From contig AQSL01000048.1 in NCBI GenBank assembly GCA_000403035.1, positions 1-5,147 of the forward strand: a stretch of DNA of 5,147 nt. The letters are read 5' to 3'. The stretch's first letter is position 1. Each line of letters begins with the position of its first letter. The DNA is from Candidatus Latescibacter anaerobius SCGC AAA252-E07 (GTDB taxonomy: Bacteria; Latescibacterota; Latescibacteria; Latescibacterales; Latescibacteraceae). The notes below the pieces were generated by a model. The model was not told the origin of the DNA, made no database searches, and saw only the letters and a program-made list of their open reading frames with translations. The translations under genes and the position numbers were made by a program. Positions 1-4,142 of the stretch are shown here, piece after piece.

Positions 1-1
1 G

Positions 2-61
2 TTCCTTTGTTTGATACATAATATTCGTCGAGGTATTACCCTCACTGCGTCTACAACGTAA
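2..61 (+). CDS. possible C-terminal end of a transposase (partial)
   Basis: This is an open plus-strand frame that enters from the left edge and ends at a TAA at 59-61. It carries about 19 residues, including HNIRRGITLT. The fragment is too short to identify by itself. The call rests on context. About 150 bases further on (213-228) lies the exact reverse complement of the element that precedes the transposase start at the right edge of the window. This frame would then be the 3' end of a second copy of the same insertion sequence, in the same orientation. The opposite strand is also open here, so the frame may be chance. Confidence 0.33.
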   Translation, partial: FLCLIHNIRRGITLTASTT

Positions 62-70
62 ATGGGCACT

Positions 71-95
71 CAAAAGAGGCTTGATCAGCCTTTGG
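71..95. terminator. possible bidirectional hairpin terminator
   Basis: An AGGCT arm (77-81) and an AGCCT arm (87-91) enclose TGATC. A-rich sequence lies on one side and T-rich sequence on the other, so the stem can lengthen through a one-base bulge. The hairpin starts about 16 bases after the presumed transposase stop. On the minus strand the second arm is followed by CTTTTG. The stem is short and the T tract weak, so this is tentative. Confidence 0.28.
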
Positions 96-212
96 GAATT
101 GATAAATATCCAAAAAAAGGAGATTTCCCGTTTTATTGATAATTATTTTCGATTCTTATTTCGGTAATTTCTGAAATTTCCACTGGAAATTGCCACAATT
201 ACTTAGATTTTG

Positions 213-228
213 TTAATTCAAAGGTTTC
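213..228 (+). repeat. insertion sequence terminal inverted repeat (right end of the left copy)
   Basis: TTAATTCAAAGGTTTC is the exact reverse complement of bases 4990-5005. A perfect 16-base match is unlikely by chance in a window this size, although A+T richness raises the odds. The element falls exactly where the nuclease reading frame on the minus strand breaks off: the last two sense codons and the stop lie inside it and the third-last codon straddles its edge. Both facts fit the outer end of an insertion sequence that extends leftward from 228. Bases 62-212 would be that element's untranslated 3' part, and I see no gene there. Confidence 0.6.
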
Positions 229-685
229 TAGTTATTACATATGCTTTATCACAATTGTAAAAGTTTTTTGCTGATATAGCTTGTTGAACGGCAGCATTTC
301 CAATATTATCAATATAATTTTTTGCCTGAACAACAATTCGTTTCCCAAAACTTTTAATAAATAAATCAGCTCCTTGGTCTTTTGTTTTTTTCGTTTCCTC
401 AACTTCATAACCAAGTAGAGAAAATAATTGTACTAAGAATGCCTCAAATTCATAACCACTCATTGAATCAATTTTATAAATTGTCAGGTATTTTTGTGGA
501 TCAAATTTTTCGAGTGTGCTTTTAAATCTGTCAAGAACAACTTCAAAGTAAATTTTCTCGCATTTTTCTATTACTTCGAAATAAGTTTTTATTGAAACAA
601 GCGGTACAAATACATCTTTAATATTTTCAGTATCATCAAAGTGAACCTCATTATTAAGTTTATCATACTGCCATAAATAATACAA
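218..685 (-). pseudogene. Mrr-type restriction endonuclease domain, truncated and frame-shifted from its N-terminal half
   Basis: The last 80 residues match the Mrr_cat fold of type IV restriction enzymes and related nucleases. They run SMSGYEFEAFL (the usual opening helix with conserved Glu), then DQGADLFI with the metal-binding Asp at residue 107, then VVQAKNY with the Q-x-K motif at 120-122, then helix AAVQQAISAKNFY and strand AYVIT. Such enzymes cut DNA, often modified foreign DNA, in the cytoplasm. The domain normally continues with a further helix and strand (as in VITN..FT..A). Here it ends RNL-stop, and those codons come from the element at 213-228, so the C-terminus is missing. The only available start is a TTG at 683-685. 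The true N-terminus is very probably the gene at 663-1211: removing one base from the A8/G5 run at 684-696 joins the two into one 330-residue frame. The Asp and Q-x-K residues remain, but activity is doubtful. Confidence 0.8.
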
Positions 686-1211
686 AAAAAAGGGGGAGTT
701 CTTTTCTAAATAGAGCTCCTTTCTCTTCTATCCATGACACAAGCGAATCATGAAGATTAACTTTAATATGTTTAGAAATATTCTGGACAAAGTTTGTATA
801 CTCAAAATCAAGCTCAGTTGATTTTAATAATTTTTCGGTCAGCTTTTCAAATTCACTAATTTCGCCAAAACCCAGTCTTACAAGTATTTCATTAAATAAT
901 TGAAGTTTAGAATAATAAAGCTCATCAGGAATTTTTTCTATATACCTTTTCCTGTCTATATGAAGATAATTTATGAAATATGGATCTTTGAATTTATAAT
1001 ATTTGTTCAACACATTATTCAATTTATCTTGTAAGTTCTTTTCCGTTTTCTTCTTAAATAATAAATCCTTAAGTAGTCCTTGAGATTGATATTTGAATTC
1101 TGGGTAGTATTTTGGATCCAAAGGAATATAAGAATTTATTTTATCTACACCACAAACTGGGCATATTTCATCAAAAAAGTACTTATTACAATTATAACAT
1201 AAGTAAATCAT
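663..1211 (-). CDS. N-terminal half of a zinc-ribbon plus Mrr-type nuclease protein
   Basis: This frame encodes 182 residues. It opens with a zinc ribbon (Cys5-x2-Cys8 and Cys17-Pro-x-Cys20), followed by a lysine- and aromatic-rich, mostly helical stretch that I do not recognise. I chose the ATG at 1209-1211 because GAGG lies nine bases upstream (1221-1224); a TTG five codons earlier overlaps that ribosome binding site. The frame runs into CCCCCTTTTTTTT (minus strand, 684-696) and ends shortly after with the improbable LFFVLFMAV. Deleting one base of this run continues it as LFLYYLWQYDKL straight into the Mrr domain. The two frames also overlap, at 663-685. Zinc ribbon-helical-Mrr is a plausible architecture, with the ribbon perhaps binding DNA or a partner. 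The shift may be a sequencing error, a phase-variable tract, programmed slippage or true decay. Confidence 0.72.
   Translation of the reverse strand: MIYLCYNCNKYFFDEICPVCGVDKINSYIPLDPKYYPEFKYQSQGLLKDLLFKKKTEKNLQDKLNNVLNKYYKFKDPYFINYLHIDRKRYIEKIPDELYYSKLQLFNEILVRLGFGEISEFEKLTEKLLKSTELDFEYTNFVQNISKHIKVNLHDSLVSWIEEKGALFRKELPLFFVLFMAV
684..696 (-). other. homopolymer pair (C5 then T8 on the minus strand) at the frame break
   Basis: Eight A followed by five G on the plus strand read CCCCCTTTTTTTT in the gene direction. The upstream frame needs one base fewer, or two more, to enter the nuclease frame. The distance from the ATG (1211) to the final stop (218) is 994 bases, so removing exactly one gives a whole number of codons. 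Runs like this are prone to polymerase slippage and to sequencing error. Confidence 0.75.
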
Positions 1212-1236
1212 TTTTAAATACCTCAATTACAGAACA

Positions 1237-1293
1237 TCACTGAAACCAGACATCGACAATCAAAATCCTCGCTTGGAGTGGTTTCGTTGCCAT
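1237..1293 (-). pseudogene. 5' relic of a response regulator gene
   Basis: An ATG preceded by AAAGGA about ten bases upstream starts an 18-residue frame, MATKPLQARILIVDVWFQ, then TGA. The opening ARILIVD is the first beta strand and acidic residue of a two-component receiver domain, which normally goes on DDE or DEE. Here similarity stops right after the Asp and the frame closes. It looks like the first few codons of a response regulator left behind when the rest was replaced. It lies between the tail of repeat A and the ribosome binding site of the zinc-ribbon gene. A match this short is suggestive only. Confidence 0.5.
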
Positions 1294-1361
1294 AGGATCG
1301 GTTCCTTTTCAATACCACTATCACCGCGTCTAATACGTCACTCCACCCGGACGGCGGACAA

Positions 1362-1457
1362 TCATTTCATCAACACCATCTTCCTCGTCTCAGTGAAGCC
1401 ATTCGCTAGCACTTCCTCCACCGGCACATATCCAGTCCTGTCAACATACCTCTGATT
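1362..1457 (-). repeat. repeat A: T9SS sorting-tail relic, short subtype
   Basis: The minus-strand frame reads DRTGYVPVEEVLANGFTETR and then KMVLMK before a TGA at 1362-1364. The second half is the conserved end of a type A T9SS sorting domain. Compared with a full tail (copy C has GTYFYTLKANGF), the residues between VP and the ANGF block are shortened in the same way as in copies B and D. It begins 14-15 bases beyond the stop of the microprotein gene and has no start codon or upstream domain of its own. After the stop it lacks the conserved segment found in B, C and E. Instead there are about 70 unassigned bases and then the response-regulator relic. Confidence 0.75.
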
Positions 1458-1470
1458 GGGGCAGGCAGAA

Positions 1471-1614
1471 TCAGTATTGACCTCGTTTGTCTACTTCAAA
1501 TTCAGTCTGGTTTTTACGTCTGTCTTGTCCTGACCTGCGCTCAATACTTTTGCGTCTTTCAACAGCTACTTCAATTTGTTGCTGACGTCTGTCAATACTA
1601 AATCTGCGGTCCAT
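1471..1614 (-). CDS. 47-residue Arg-rich microprotein with six-residue (D/E)RR periodicity
   Basis: An ATG at 1612-1614 has AAAGGA nine bases upstream (1624-1629). The frame runs 47 codons to a TGA at 1471-1473. Asp/Glu-Arg-Arg triplets occur at residues 2, 8, 19, 25 and 31, so two blocks share an exact six-residue period (DRRFSI DRRQQQ, then ERRKSI ERRSGQ DRRKNQ). The ERRSGQDRR stretch resembles the short charged segment often found beside PilZ and GGDEF domains; that is a resemblance only. The good ribosome binding site, the periodicity and the position between two repeat copies, like the other cargo genes, argue that it is real. There is no membrane segment or cysteine. It may form a charged helix or bind nucleic acid. 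The function is unknown. Confidence 0.6.
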   Translation of the reverse strand: MDRRFSIDRRQQQIEVAVERRKSIERRSGQDRRKNQTEFEVDKRGQY

Positions 1615-1641
1615 TTATTACTATCCTTTCTTATTTATTGT

Positions 1642-1789
1642 GGCTCACATCTCGAACAAGGTGTATATCCCCGGGCAGTTGTATCCTATTTCACCAACAC
1701 CATCTTCCTCGTCTCAGTGAATCCATTCGCGTGCACTTTCTCCACCGGCACATACTCAATCCTGTCCGCATATATCGGATTAAAGCATT
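1642..1789 (-). repeat. repeat B: T9SS sorting-tail relic (short subtype) plus conserved post-stop segment
   Basis: The frame reads YADRIEYVPVEKVHANGFTE and then TRKMVLVK before a TAG at 1686-1688. It has the same internal shortening as copies A and D and matches D almost base for base from AATGC onward. After the stop a block (1642-1685) containing ACAACTGCCCGGGGATATAC is shared with copies C and E. The repeat starts 12 bases beyond the stop of the lipoprotein gene. The microprotein ribosome binding site follows directly, in place of the S24-like relic seen in C and E. Confidence 0.8.
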
Positions 1790-1801
1790 CCTTATAGTAC
1801 T

Positions 1802-2176
1802 TCATCTCCTTCTCCTACCTCCACCTCCACCCCCTCTTCTCCCTCCTGAAGCATTCTTGACTGCTTCTATTTGTTTGTTATCAAGTATATCATTCATCTT
1901 TTGATTAAATTCCGAACCTTGTTTGAGAGTTAATAAGTAATTAACTTGAGAATCAGTTAATGGACATCTCGCTCTTTGCAGGATTGTTGATAATGATTTG
2001 ATATCAGTTGGGCCTGATACTCTGGTTCTTCTTTCTGATTGTCCGCCTCCTGAACCTCTGTTAATTTGTTGCGGCCTGTTACCGGTATTTTCTTCTTTCA
2101 GGCCAGCTGAGCAGCTAACAAGTCCGGTACTCAGGATTACGGTAGCTGAATTCATAATAAAGTCTCGCCTTTTCAT
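1802..2176 (-). CDS. small twin-arginine-type lipoprotein with a Gly/Arg-rich C-terminus, function unknown
   Basis: The 124-residue product begins MKRRDFIMNSATVILSTGLV then SC. The KRRDF box resembles a twin-arginine export signal. A hydrophobic segment and a lipobox (LVSC, Cys22) follow, so the mature protein is probably a lipid-anchored envelope protein. Next come a low-complexity linker (about 25-55) and a helical region, LTDSQVNYLLTLKQGSEFNQ and onward (about 70-105), which recalls helical periplasmic proteins. The last 15 residues are almost only Gly and Arg. Two adjacent ATGs are possible. I chose the second because GGGGG lies five bases before it and only two before the first. The stop is 12 bases from repeat B. 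The mature domain belongs to no family I can name. Confidence 0.72.
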   Translation of the reverse strand: MKRRDFIMNSATVILSTGLVSCSAGLKEENTGNRPQQINRGSGGGQSERRTRVSGPTDIKSLSTILQRARCPLTDSQVNYLLTLKQGSEFNQKMNDILDNKQIEAVKNASGGRRGGGGGGRRRR

Positions 2177-2205
2177 CATTACCCCCGTGTACTTTTATTT
2201 CATTT

Positions 2206-2355
2206 TCATCTGCCAAATTTATAATTACAGTATCTGACCAGGTATATAAGTCCGTTTGGGGGAGGTTCATCCTTCCGGAACTCGATTTCATCCCCGACAT
2301 GTAGTCAGAGACGCATTGAGGTATCGGTTACTGTTGCTTTCGCAACTTCCGCTTT
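2206..2355 (-). pseudogene. relic of an S24/LexA-type peptidase-like ORF, copy 1
   Basis: One minus-strand frame reads VTDTSMRL-stop-LHVGDEIEFRKDEPPPNGLIYLVRY. The pattern (D/G)xSMxP...GDxI and, later, G-x-(I/L)-Y-x-V-R is that of the catalytic-serine half of the S24 fold (LexA, UmuD, phage repressors) and its signal-peptidase relatives. A TGA at 2305-2307 replaces the Pro-Tyr seen in the sister copy at 3832-3996, and the end is lost. The frame runs out just before the ribosome binding site of the lipoprotein gene. The two copies align in both bases and residues and follow the same tail repeat, so this unit was duplicated. Assignment from so short a stretch is moderate. Confidence 0.5.
2333..2346 (-). 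other. perfect 5-bp hairpin with GAAA tetraloop
   Basis: On the minus strand GTTGC-GAAA-GCAAC forms a five-pair stem capped by a stable GNRA loop. It lies between the post-stop segment of repeat C and the S24-like relic. There is no T tract, so it is not a typical terminator. The equivalent place in copy E does not form it, so it may be incidental. Confidence 0.4.
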
Positions 2356-2527
2356 ATCCTGGCGGCTTACATCTCGAACATGGTGTATATTCCCGGGCTG
2401 TTGTATCCTATCTCACCACCACCATCTTCCTCGTGTGAGTGAAGCCGTTTGCTTTCAAAGTGTAGAAGTACGTACCGCTTGGGAATTCACAATGAAGCGC
2501 TATGAAAGGATAGAAAGTTTCAGCTTT
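2352..2527 (-). repeat. repeat C: T9SS sorting-tail relic (full subtype) plus conserved post-stop segment
   Basis: This is the most complete tail. The frame reads FYPFIALHCEFPSGTYFYTL then KANGFTHTRKMVVVR before a TAG at 2408-2410. The PSGTYFYTLKA strand and the final basic-hydrophobic RKMVVVR are typical of type A sorting domains. The frame is closed upstream by another TAG (2528-2530), with no signal peptide or cargo domain, so this is a fragment and not a gene. The block 2352-2407 matches copies B and E, and an S24-like relic follows, as after copy E. Confidence 0.8.
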
Positions 2528-2530
2528 CTA

Positions 2531-2692
2531 CTATTGCCTTGGCTTCATCAACCTATAAGTACCTGAACCTATTTCTTTTTTTACTAATTTGAAAAAATCA
2601 CACAACATACAAGTTGACTGCTTGATGTTGATGCTGAAAAGAGGATAATTCCAACCATGAAAAAACCATTCGCATTCGTAAATTTTTTTCAT
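2531..2692 (-). CDS. doubtful 53-residue ORF
   Basis: An ATG at 2690-2692 starts MKKIYECEWFFHGWNYPLFS and continues to a TAG at 2531-2533, which abuts repeat C. It contains several aromatic residues and three Cys (7, 29, 31). The upstream GGCGGG is a poor ribosome binding site. The ORF starts 24 bases after the stop of the preceding gene. I recognise no family. It could be a small cargo gene, a decayed piece of a neighbouring gene, or chance. The section from GSGTYRL onward vaguely recalls a T9SS strand. Confidence 0.3.
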   Translation of the reverse strand: MKKIYECEWFFHGWNYPLFSINIKQSTCMLCDFFKLVKKEIGSGTYRLMKPRQ

Positions 2693-2716
2693 GATTGTTC
2701 CCGCCGTAAATGTCAA

Positions 2717-3337
2717 TCAGGGCGTAAAATCTTTTTTTCCGTGTAAATGCATTAATGGTTTAGTAATAAATGATTTTATTACCCAGGATACTTTATATTC
2801 TGTACAAGGGTCATTTTCTGTTAAAGAACTATTTATAGTAACCGTTACATTTGTACAACCACAGATTTCAGTAGCTCGTTCCATCCAACCACCTATCCGA
2901 TATTCAATTATTTTGTCCATTTCCGGGAAATTAGTGATACGAACAATGGCATAGTTCTTATCGCTTTCTGGTATTTCAACATCACCGGGTCTATAATATG
3001 AGGTTATAATTGAACTTGCTTTTTTAATTAATATCTGTGGAGTCGATAATTTTACCAGCACTTTATAAATCCCTTTTAAGCCATATTCGGCGCTGTATCG
3101 TCCACATTCCCATGCACCTCTCTTGCTTTTATTAAAGAACATCTCACAGCATTTTTTTGTTGGTTCAATCATTATTTCTTTAAGTGGAAACCATTCACTT
3201 TTATTGATTGGTTTACTATATACTTTCTTCGCTTCTGGTGAGATAGAATCTAACCATCGATTGTACCCTTTACTACCAATCTTTTTGATAATAAATATTG
3301 GTATAGAAAGTACGGCTTCTCCCTTAACCTCCATCAT
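2717..3337 (-). CDS. DUF2378/TIGR02265-like protein (V4R-like alpha/beta fold)
   Basis: The 206-residue protein begins MMEVKGEAVLSIPIFIIKKI. The succession fits the TIGR02265 (DUF2378) family best known from Myxococcus paralogues: an opening VKG strand, a helix ending in GYNRWLDSISPEAK, a SEWFPLKE turn, the YGLKGIYKVLVKLSTPQILI helix, YYRPGD, an IVRITNFP strand, a GWMERATEICGC helix, and a closing CTEYKVSWV strand. The length is also typical. Members resemble V4R and heme-NO-binding domains and are thought to sense small molecules or bind partners; no activity is established. There is no signal peptide, so it is probably cytoplasmic. AGGAGG (3345-3350) eight bases before the first ATG fixes the start. 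Its ribosome binding site follows only a few bases after the stop of repeat D, with no separate promoter evident. Confidence 0.65.
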   Translation of the reverse strand: MMEVKGEAVLSIPIFIIKKIGSKGYNRWLDSISPEAKKVYSKPINKSEWFPLKEIMIEPTKKCCEMFFNKSKRGAWECGRYSAEYGLKGIYKVLVKLSTPQILIKKASSIITSYYRPGDVEIPESDKNYAIVRITNFPEMDKIIEYRIGGWMERATEICGCTNVTVTINSSLTENDPCTEYKVSWVIKSFITKPLMHLHGKKDFTP

Positions 3338-3344
3338 AATGTAC

Positions 3345-3350
3345 TCCTCC
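3345..3350 (-). promoter_or_regulatory. strong ribosome binding site that fixes the start of the DUF2378-like gene
   Basis: AGGAGG, within TTAGGAGGAG on the minus strand, lies eight bases before the ATG at 3335-3337. That is better spacing than for the second ATG one codon later. It is one of the two best Shine-Dalgarno sequences in the window. Confidence 0.75.
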
Positions 3351-3357
3351 TAACTCA

Positions 3358-3461
3358 TTACCTCACCAACACCATCTTCCTCGTGTCAGTGAACCTATCC
3401 GCTTCAACTTTCTCCGCCGGCACATACTCAATCCTGTCCGCATATACCGGATTCAGGCATT
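3358..3461 (-). repeat. repeat D: T9SS sorting-tail relic, short subtype
   Basis: The frame reads LNPVYADRIEYVPAEKVEAD then RFTDTRKMVLVR before a TAA at 3358-3360. It is nearly identical to copy B from AATGC through GTGCCGG and has the same loss of the GTYFYT strand. Its first bases overlap the 3' end of the membrane-protein gene, which takes its stop codon from the repeat (AATGCCTGA). No conserved post-stop segment follows; the DUF2378-like ribosome binding site comes at once. Confidence 0.8.
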
Positions 3462-3839
3462 GGAGTCGGTAGTGGTTATTTGACTCGTTGATTGTTCTTT
3501 AATGTCCGTTCTCTTTCCAATTCTGTAAGCGTCTACAACTCCAATAAACCAGCAGAGAATAATGAACAACAAGACGAGTTTGAATAGGGGGCTATAAAAA
3601 GATGTGGATGCCTGGATGGCTGCGTTATGAATCGTATTCATATCAATTAGCCCACTCTCCAACTCAATTTTCTCGAGGATATTAAGAGCTTGTTGTACTG
3701 CTTTCACTATAATTACCAGCAGACCGACAAAAACCGCAAGCATCAACGCAATACCGCGTTTGCGATGTTTTAAAATAATGTGTCCCAGACCTGGGAATAC
3801 CAGACCTGATAACAGAGCTGCTTTTAATGAGTTACTCAT
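3453..3839 (-). CDS. small integral membrane protein, function unknown
   Basis: The 128-residue product starts MSNSLKAALLSGLVFPGLGH. GLVFPGLGH followed by a basic KHRKRG and a long hydrophobic helix (about 30-48) resembles the start of TM2-like small membrane proteins. A central soluble loop (about 49-82) and a second strong helix (about 83-105) lead to DAYRIGKRTD and a polar tail. It is an inner-membrane protein of unknown role. A longer frame exists from an ATG 12 codons upstream, giving an N-terminus of MRKSGRRSKRRA. I reject it because AAGGAGG (3843-3849) lies three bases before the chosen ATG, and the extra segment is an out-of-frame reading of the S24-like relic. The last two residues and stop lie in repeat D. 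Confidence 0.72.
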   Translation of the reverse strand: MSNSLKAALLSGLVFPGLGHIILKHRKRGIALMLAVFVGLLVIIVKAVQQALNILEKIELESGLIDMNTIHNAAIQASTSFYSPLFKLVLLFIILCWFIGVVDAYRIGKRTDIKEQSTSQITTTDSNA

Positions 3840-3996
3840 TGCCCTCCTTTTTGAACGCCTGCCGGATTTTCTCATGCCCTTGGTATCTCACAAGACAAAT
3901 CCGTCTGTTCGGTATGGATTCACCCTTCTCGAATTCGATTTAATAACCGACATGGAGATAGGGGCGCATGCTGTTGTCGGTTAATTTTACTCTCAT
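3832..3996 (-). pseudogene. relic of an S24/LexA-type peptidase-like ORF, copy 2
   Basis: An ATG at 3994-3996 with AAAGGGAAAG just upstream starts MRVKLTDNSMRPYLHVGY, then TAA (3940-3942). The same frame then continues IEFEKGESIPNRRICLVRYQ and GHEKIRQAFKKEGNE to a TAA at 3832-3834. DNSMRPYLHVG is the serine motif of S24/LexA-type peptidases; the internal stop replaces the DE seen in copy 1 (GDEIEF). If intact it would encode about 54 residues, only part of an S24 domain, and the catalytic Lys region is not evident. Its end overlaps the start of the membrane-protein gene by eight bases. It is a broken duplicate of the relic at 2206-2355. Confidence 0.5.
3843..3849 (-). promoter_or_regulatory. 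ribosome binding site that decides the start of the membrane-protein gene
   Basis: AAGGAGG lies three bases before the ATG at 3837-3839, which is short but within the functional range. It is embedded in the last codons of the S24-like relic. The relic's stop overlaps the start codon (ATGAGTAA), an arrangement typical of translational coupling. Confidence 0.65.
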
Positions 3997-4004
3997 ATCT
4001 TTCC

Positions 4005-4138
4005 CTTTATCCTGGTGGCTTACATCCTGAACAATTTGTATATCCCCGGGCAGTTGTAACCTATTTCACCAACACCATCTTCCTTGTTCCAGTGAATCCG
4101 TTTGTTTTTATAGTGCAGAAGTAGAGTAAAGTCGGCAT
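4005..4138 (-). repeat. repeat E: T9SS sorting-tail relic (full subtype) plus conserved post-stop segment
   Basis: The frame reads TLLYFCTIKTNGFTGTRKMV then LVK before a TAG at 4061-4063. LYFCTIKTNGF keeps the strand missing from copies A, B and D. The block after the stop (4005-4060), with ACAACTGCCCGGGGATATAC, matches B and C. The ORF could start at an ATG (4136-4138), giving a 25-residue peptide, but it has no export signal. The repeat begins four bases beyond the stop of the secreted-protein gene and runs into S24-like relic copy 2. Confidence 0.78.
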
Positions 4139-4142
4139 TCAT

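Noticed and set aside
22..70. Further tail-spacer copy at the left edge, resembling 1308-1345 (shared GCGTCTA and ACGT)
   Set aside because: The likeness is a few short words with gaps and does not extend to the diagnostic tail motif.
1273..1455. Plus-strand ORF over repeat A, and similar ones over repeat B (1576-1797, 1638-1904) and repeat C (2256-2438)
   Set aside because: They are antisense readings of the tail repeats (recurring as TIFLVSV), have no ribosome binding site and carry no domain. They recur only because the repeat does.
1998..2237. Plus-strand 79-residue ORF opposite the lipoprotein gene
   Set aside because: It is a shadow of the lipoprotein and the S24-like relic, with no ribosome binding site. 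The minus strand has a signal peptide and a good start.
2115..2300. Minus-strand 61-residue ORF beginning MSGMKSSSGR
   Set aside because: It is an out-of-frame reading of the S24-like relic that runs into the start of the lipoprotein gene. The relic frame has a recognisable motif and this one does not.
3840..3875. Longer start for the membrane protein (N-terminus MRKSGRRSKRRA)
   Set aside because: The internal ATG at 3837-3839 has AAGGAGG just upstream. The extra residues are an out-of-frame reading of the relic, and no ribosome binding site fits the longer start well.
3940..3985. TAACCGACA/TGTCGGTTA inverted repeat in the S24-like relic as a recombination site
   Set aside because: The nine-base arms around a loop of more than 20 bases are not kept in the sister relic (2206-2355), where the second arm reads TGTCGGGGA; probably incidental.
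1362..4138. Classical integron attC sites
   Set aside because: I looked for paired core sites and long imperfect palindromes in the repeats and found only short TTCAC/GTGAA complementarity, which follows from the Phe-Thr and Val-Lys codons of the tail.
1362..4138. CRISPR array
   Set aside because: The repeats are around 100 bases or more, imperfect, few, and spaced by whole genes.
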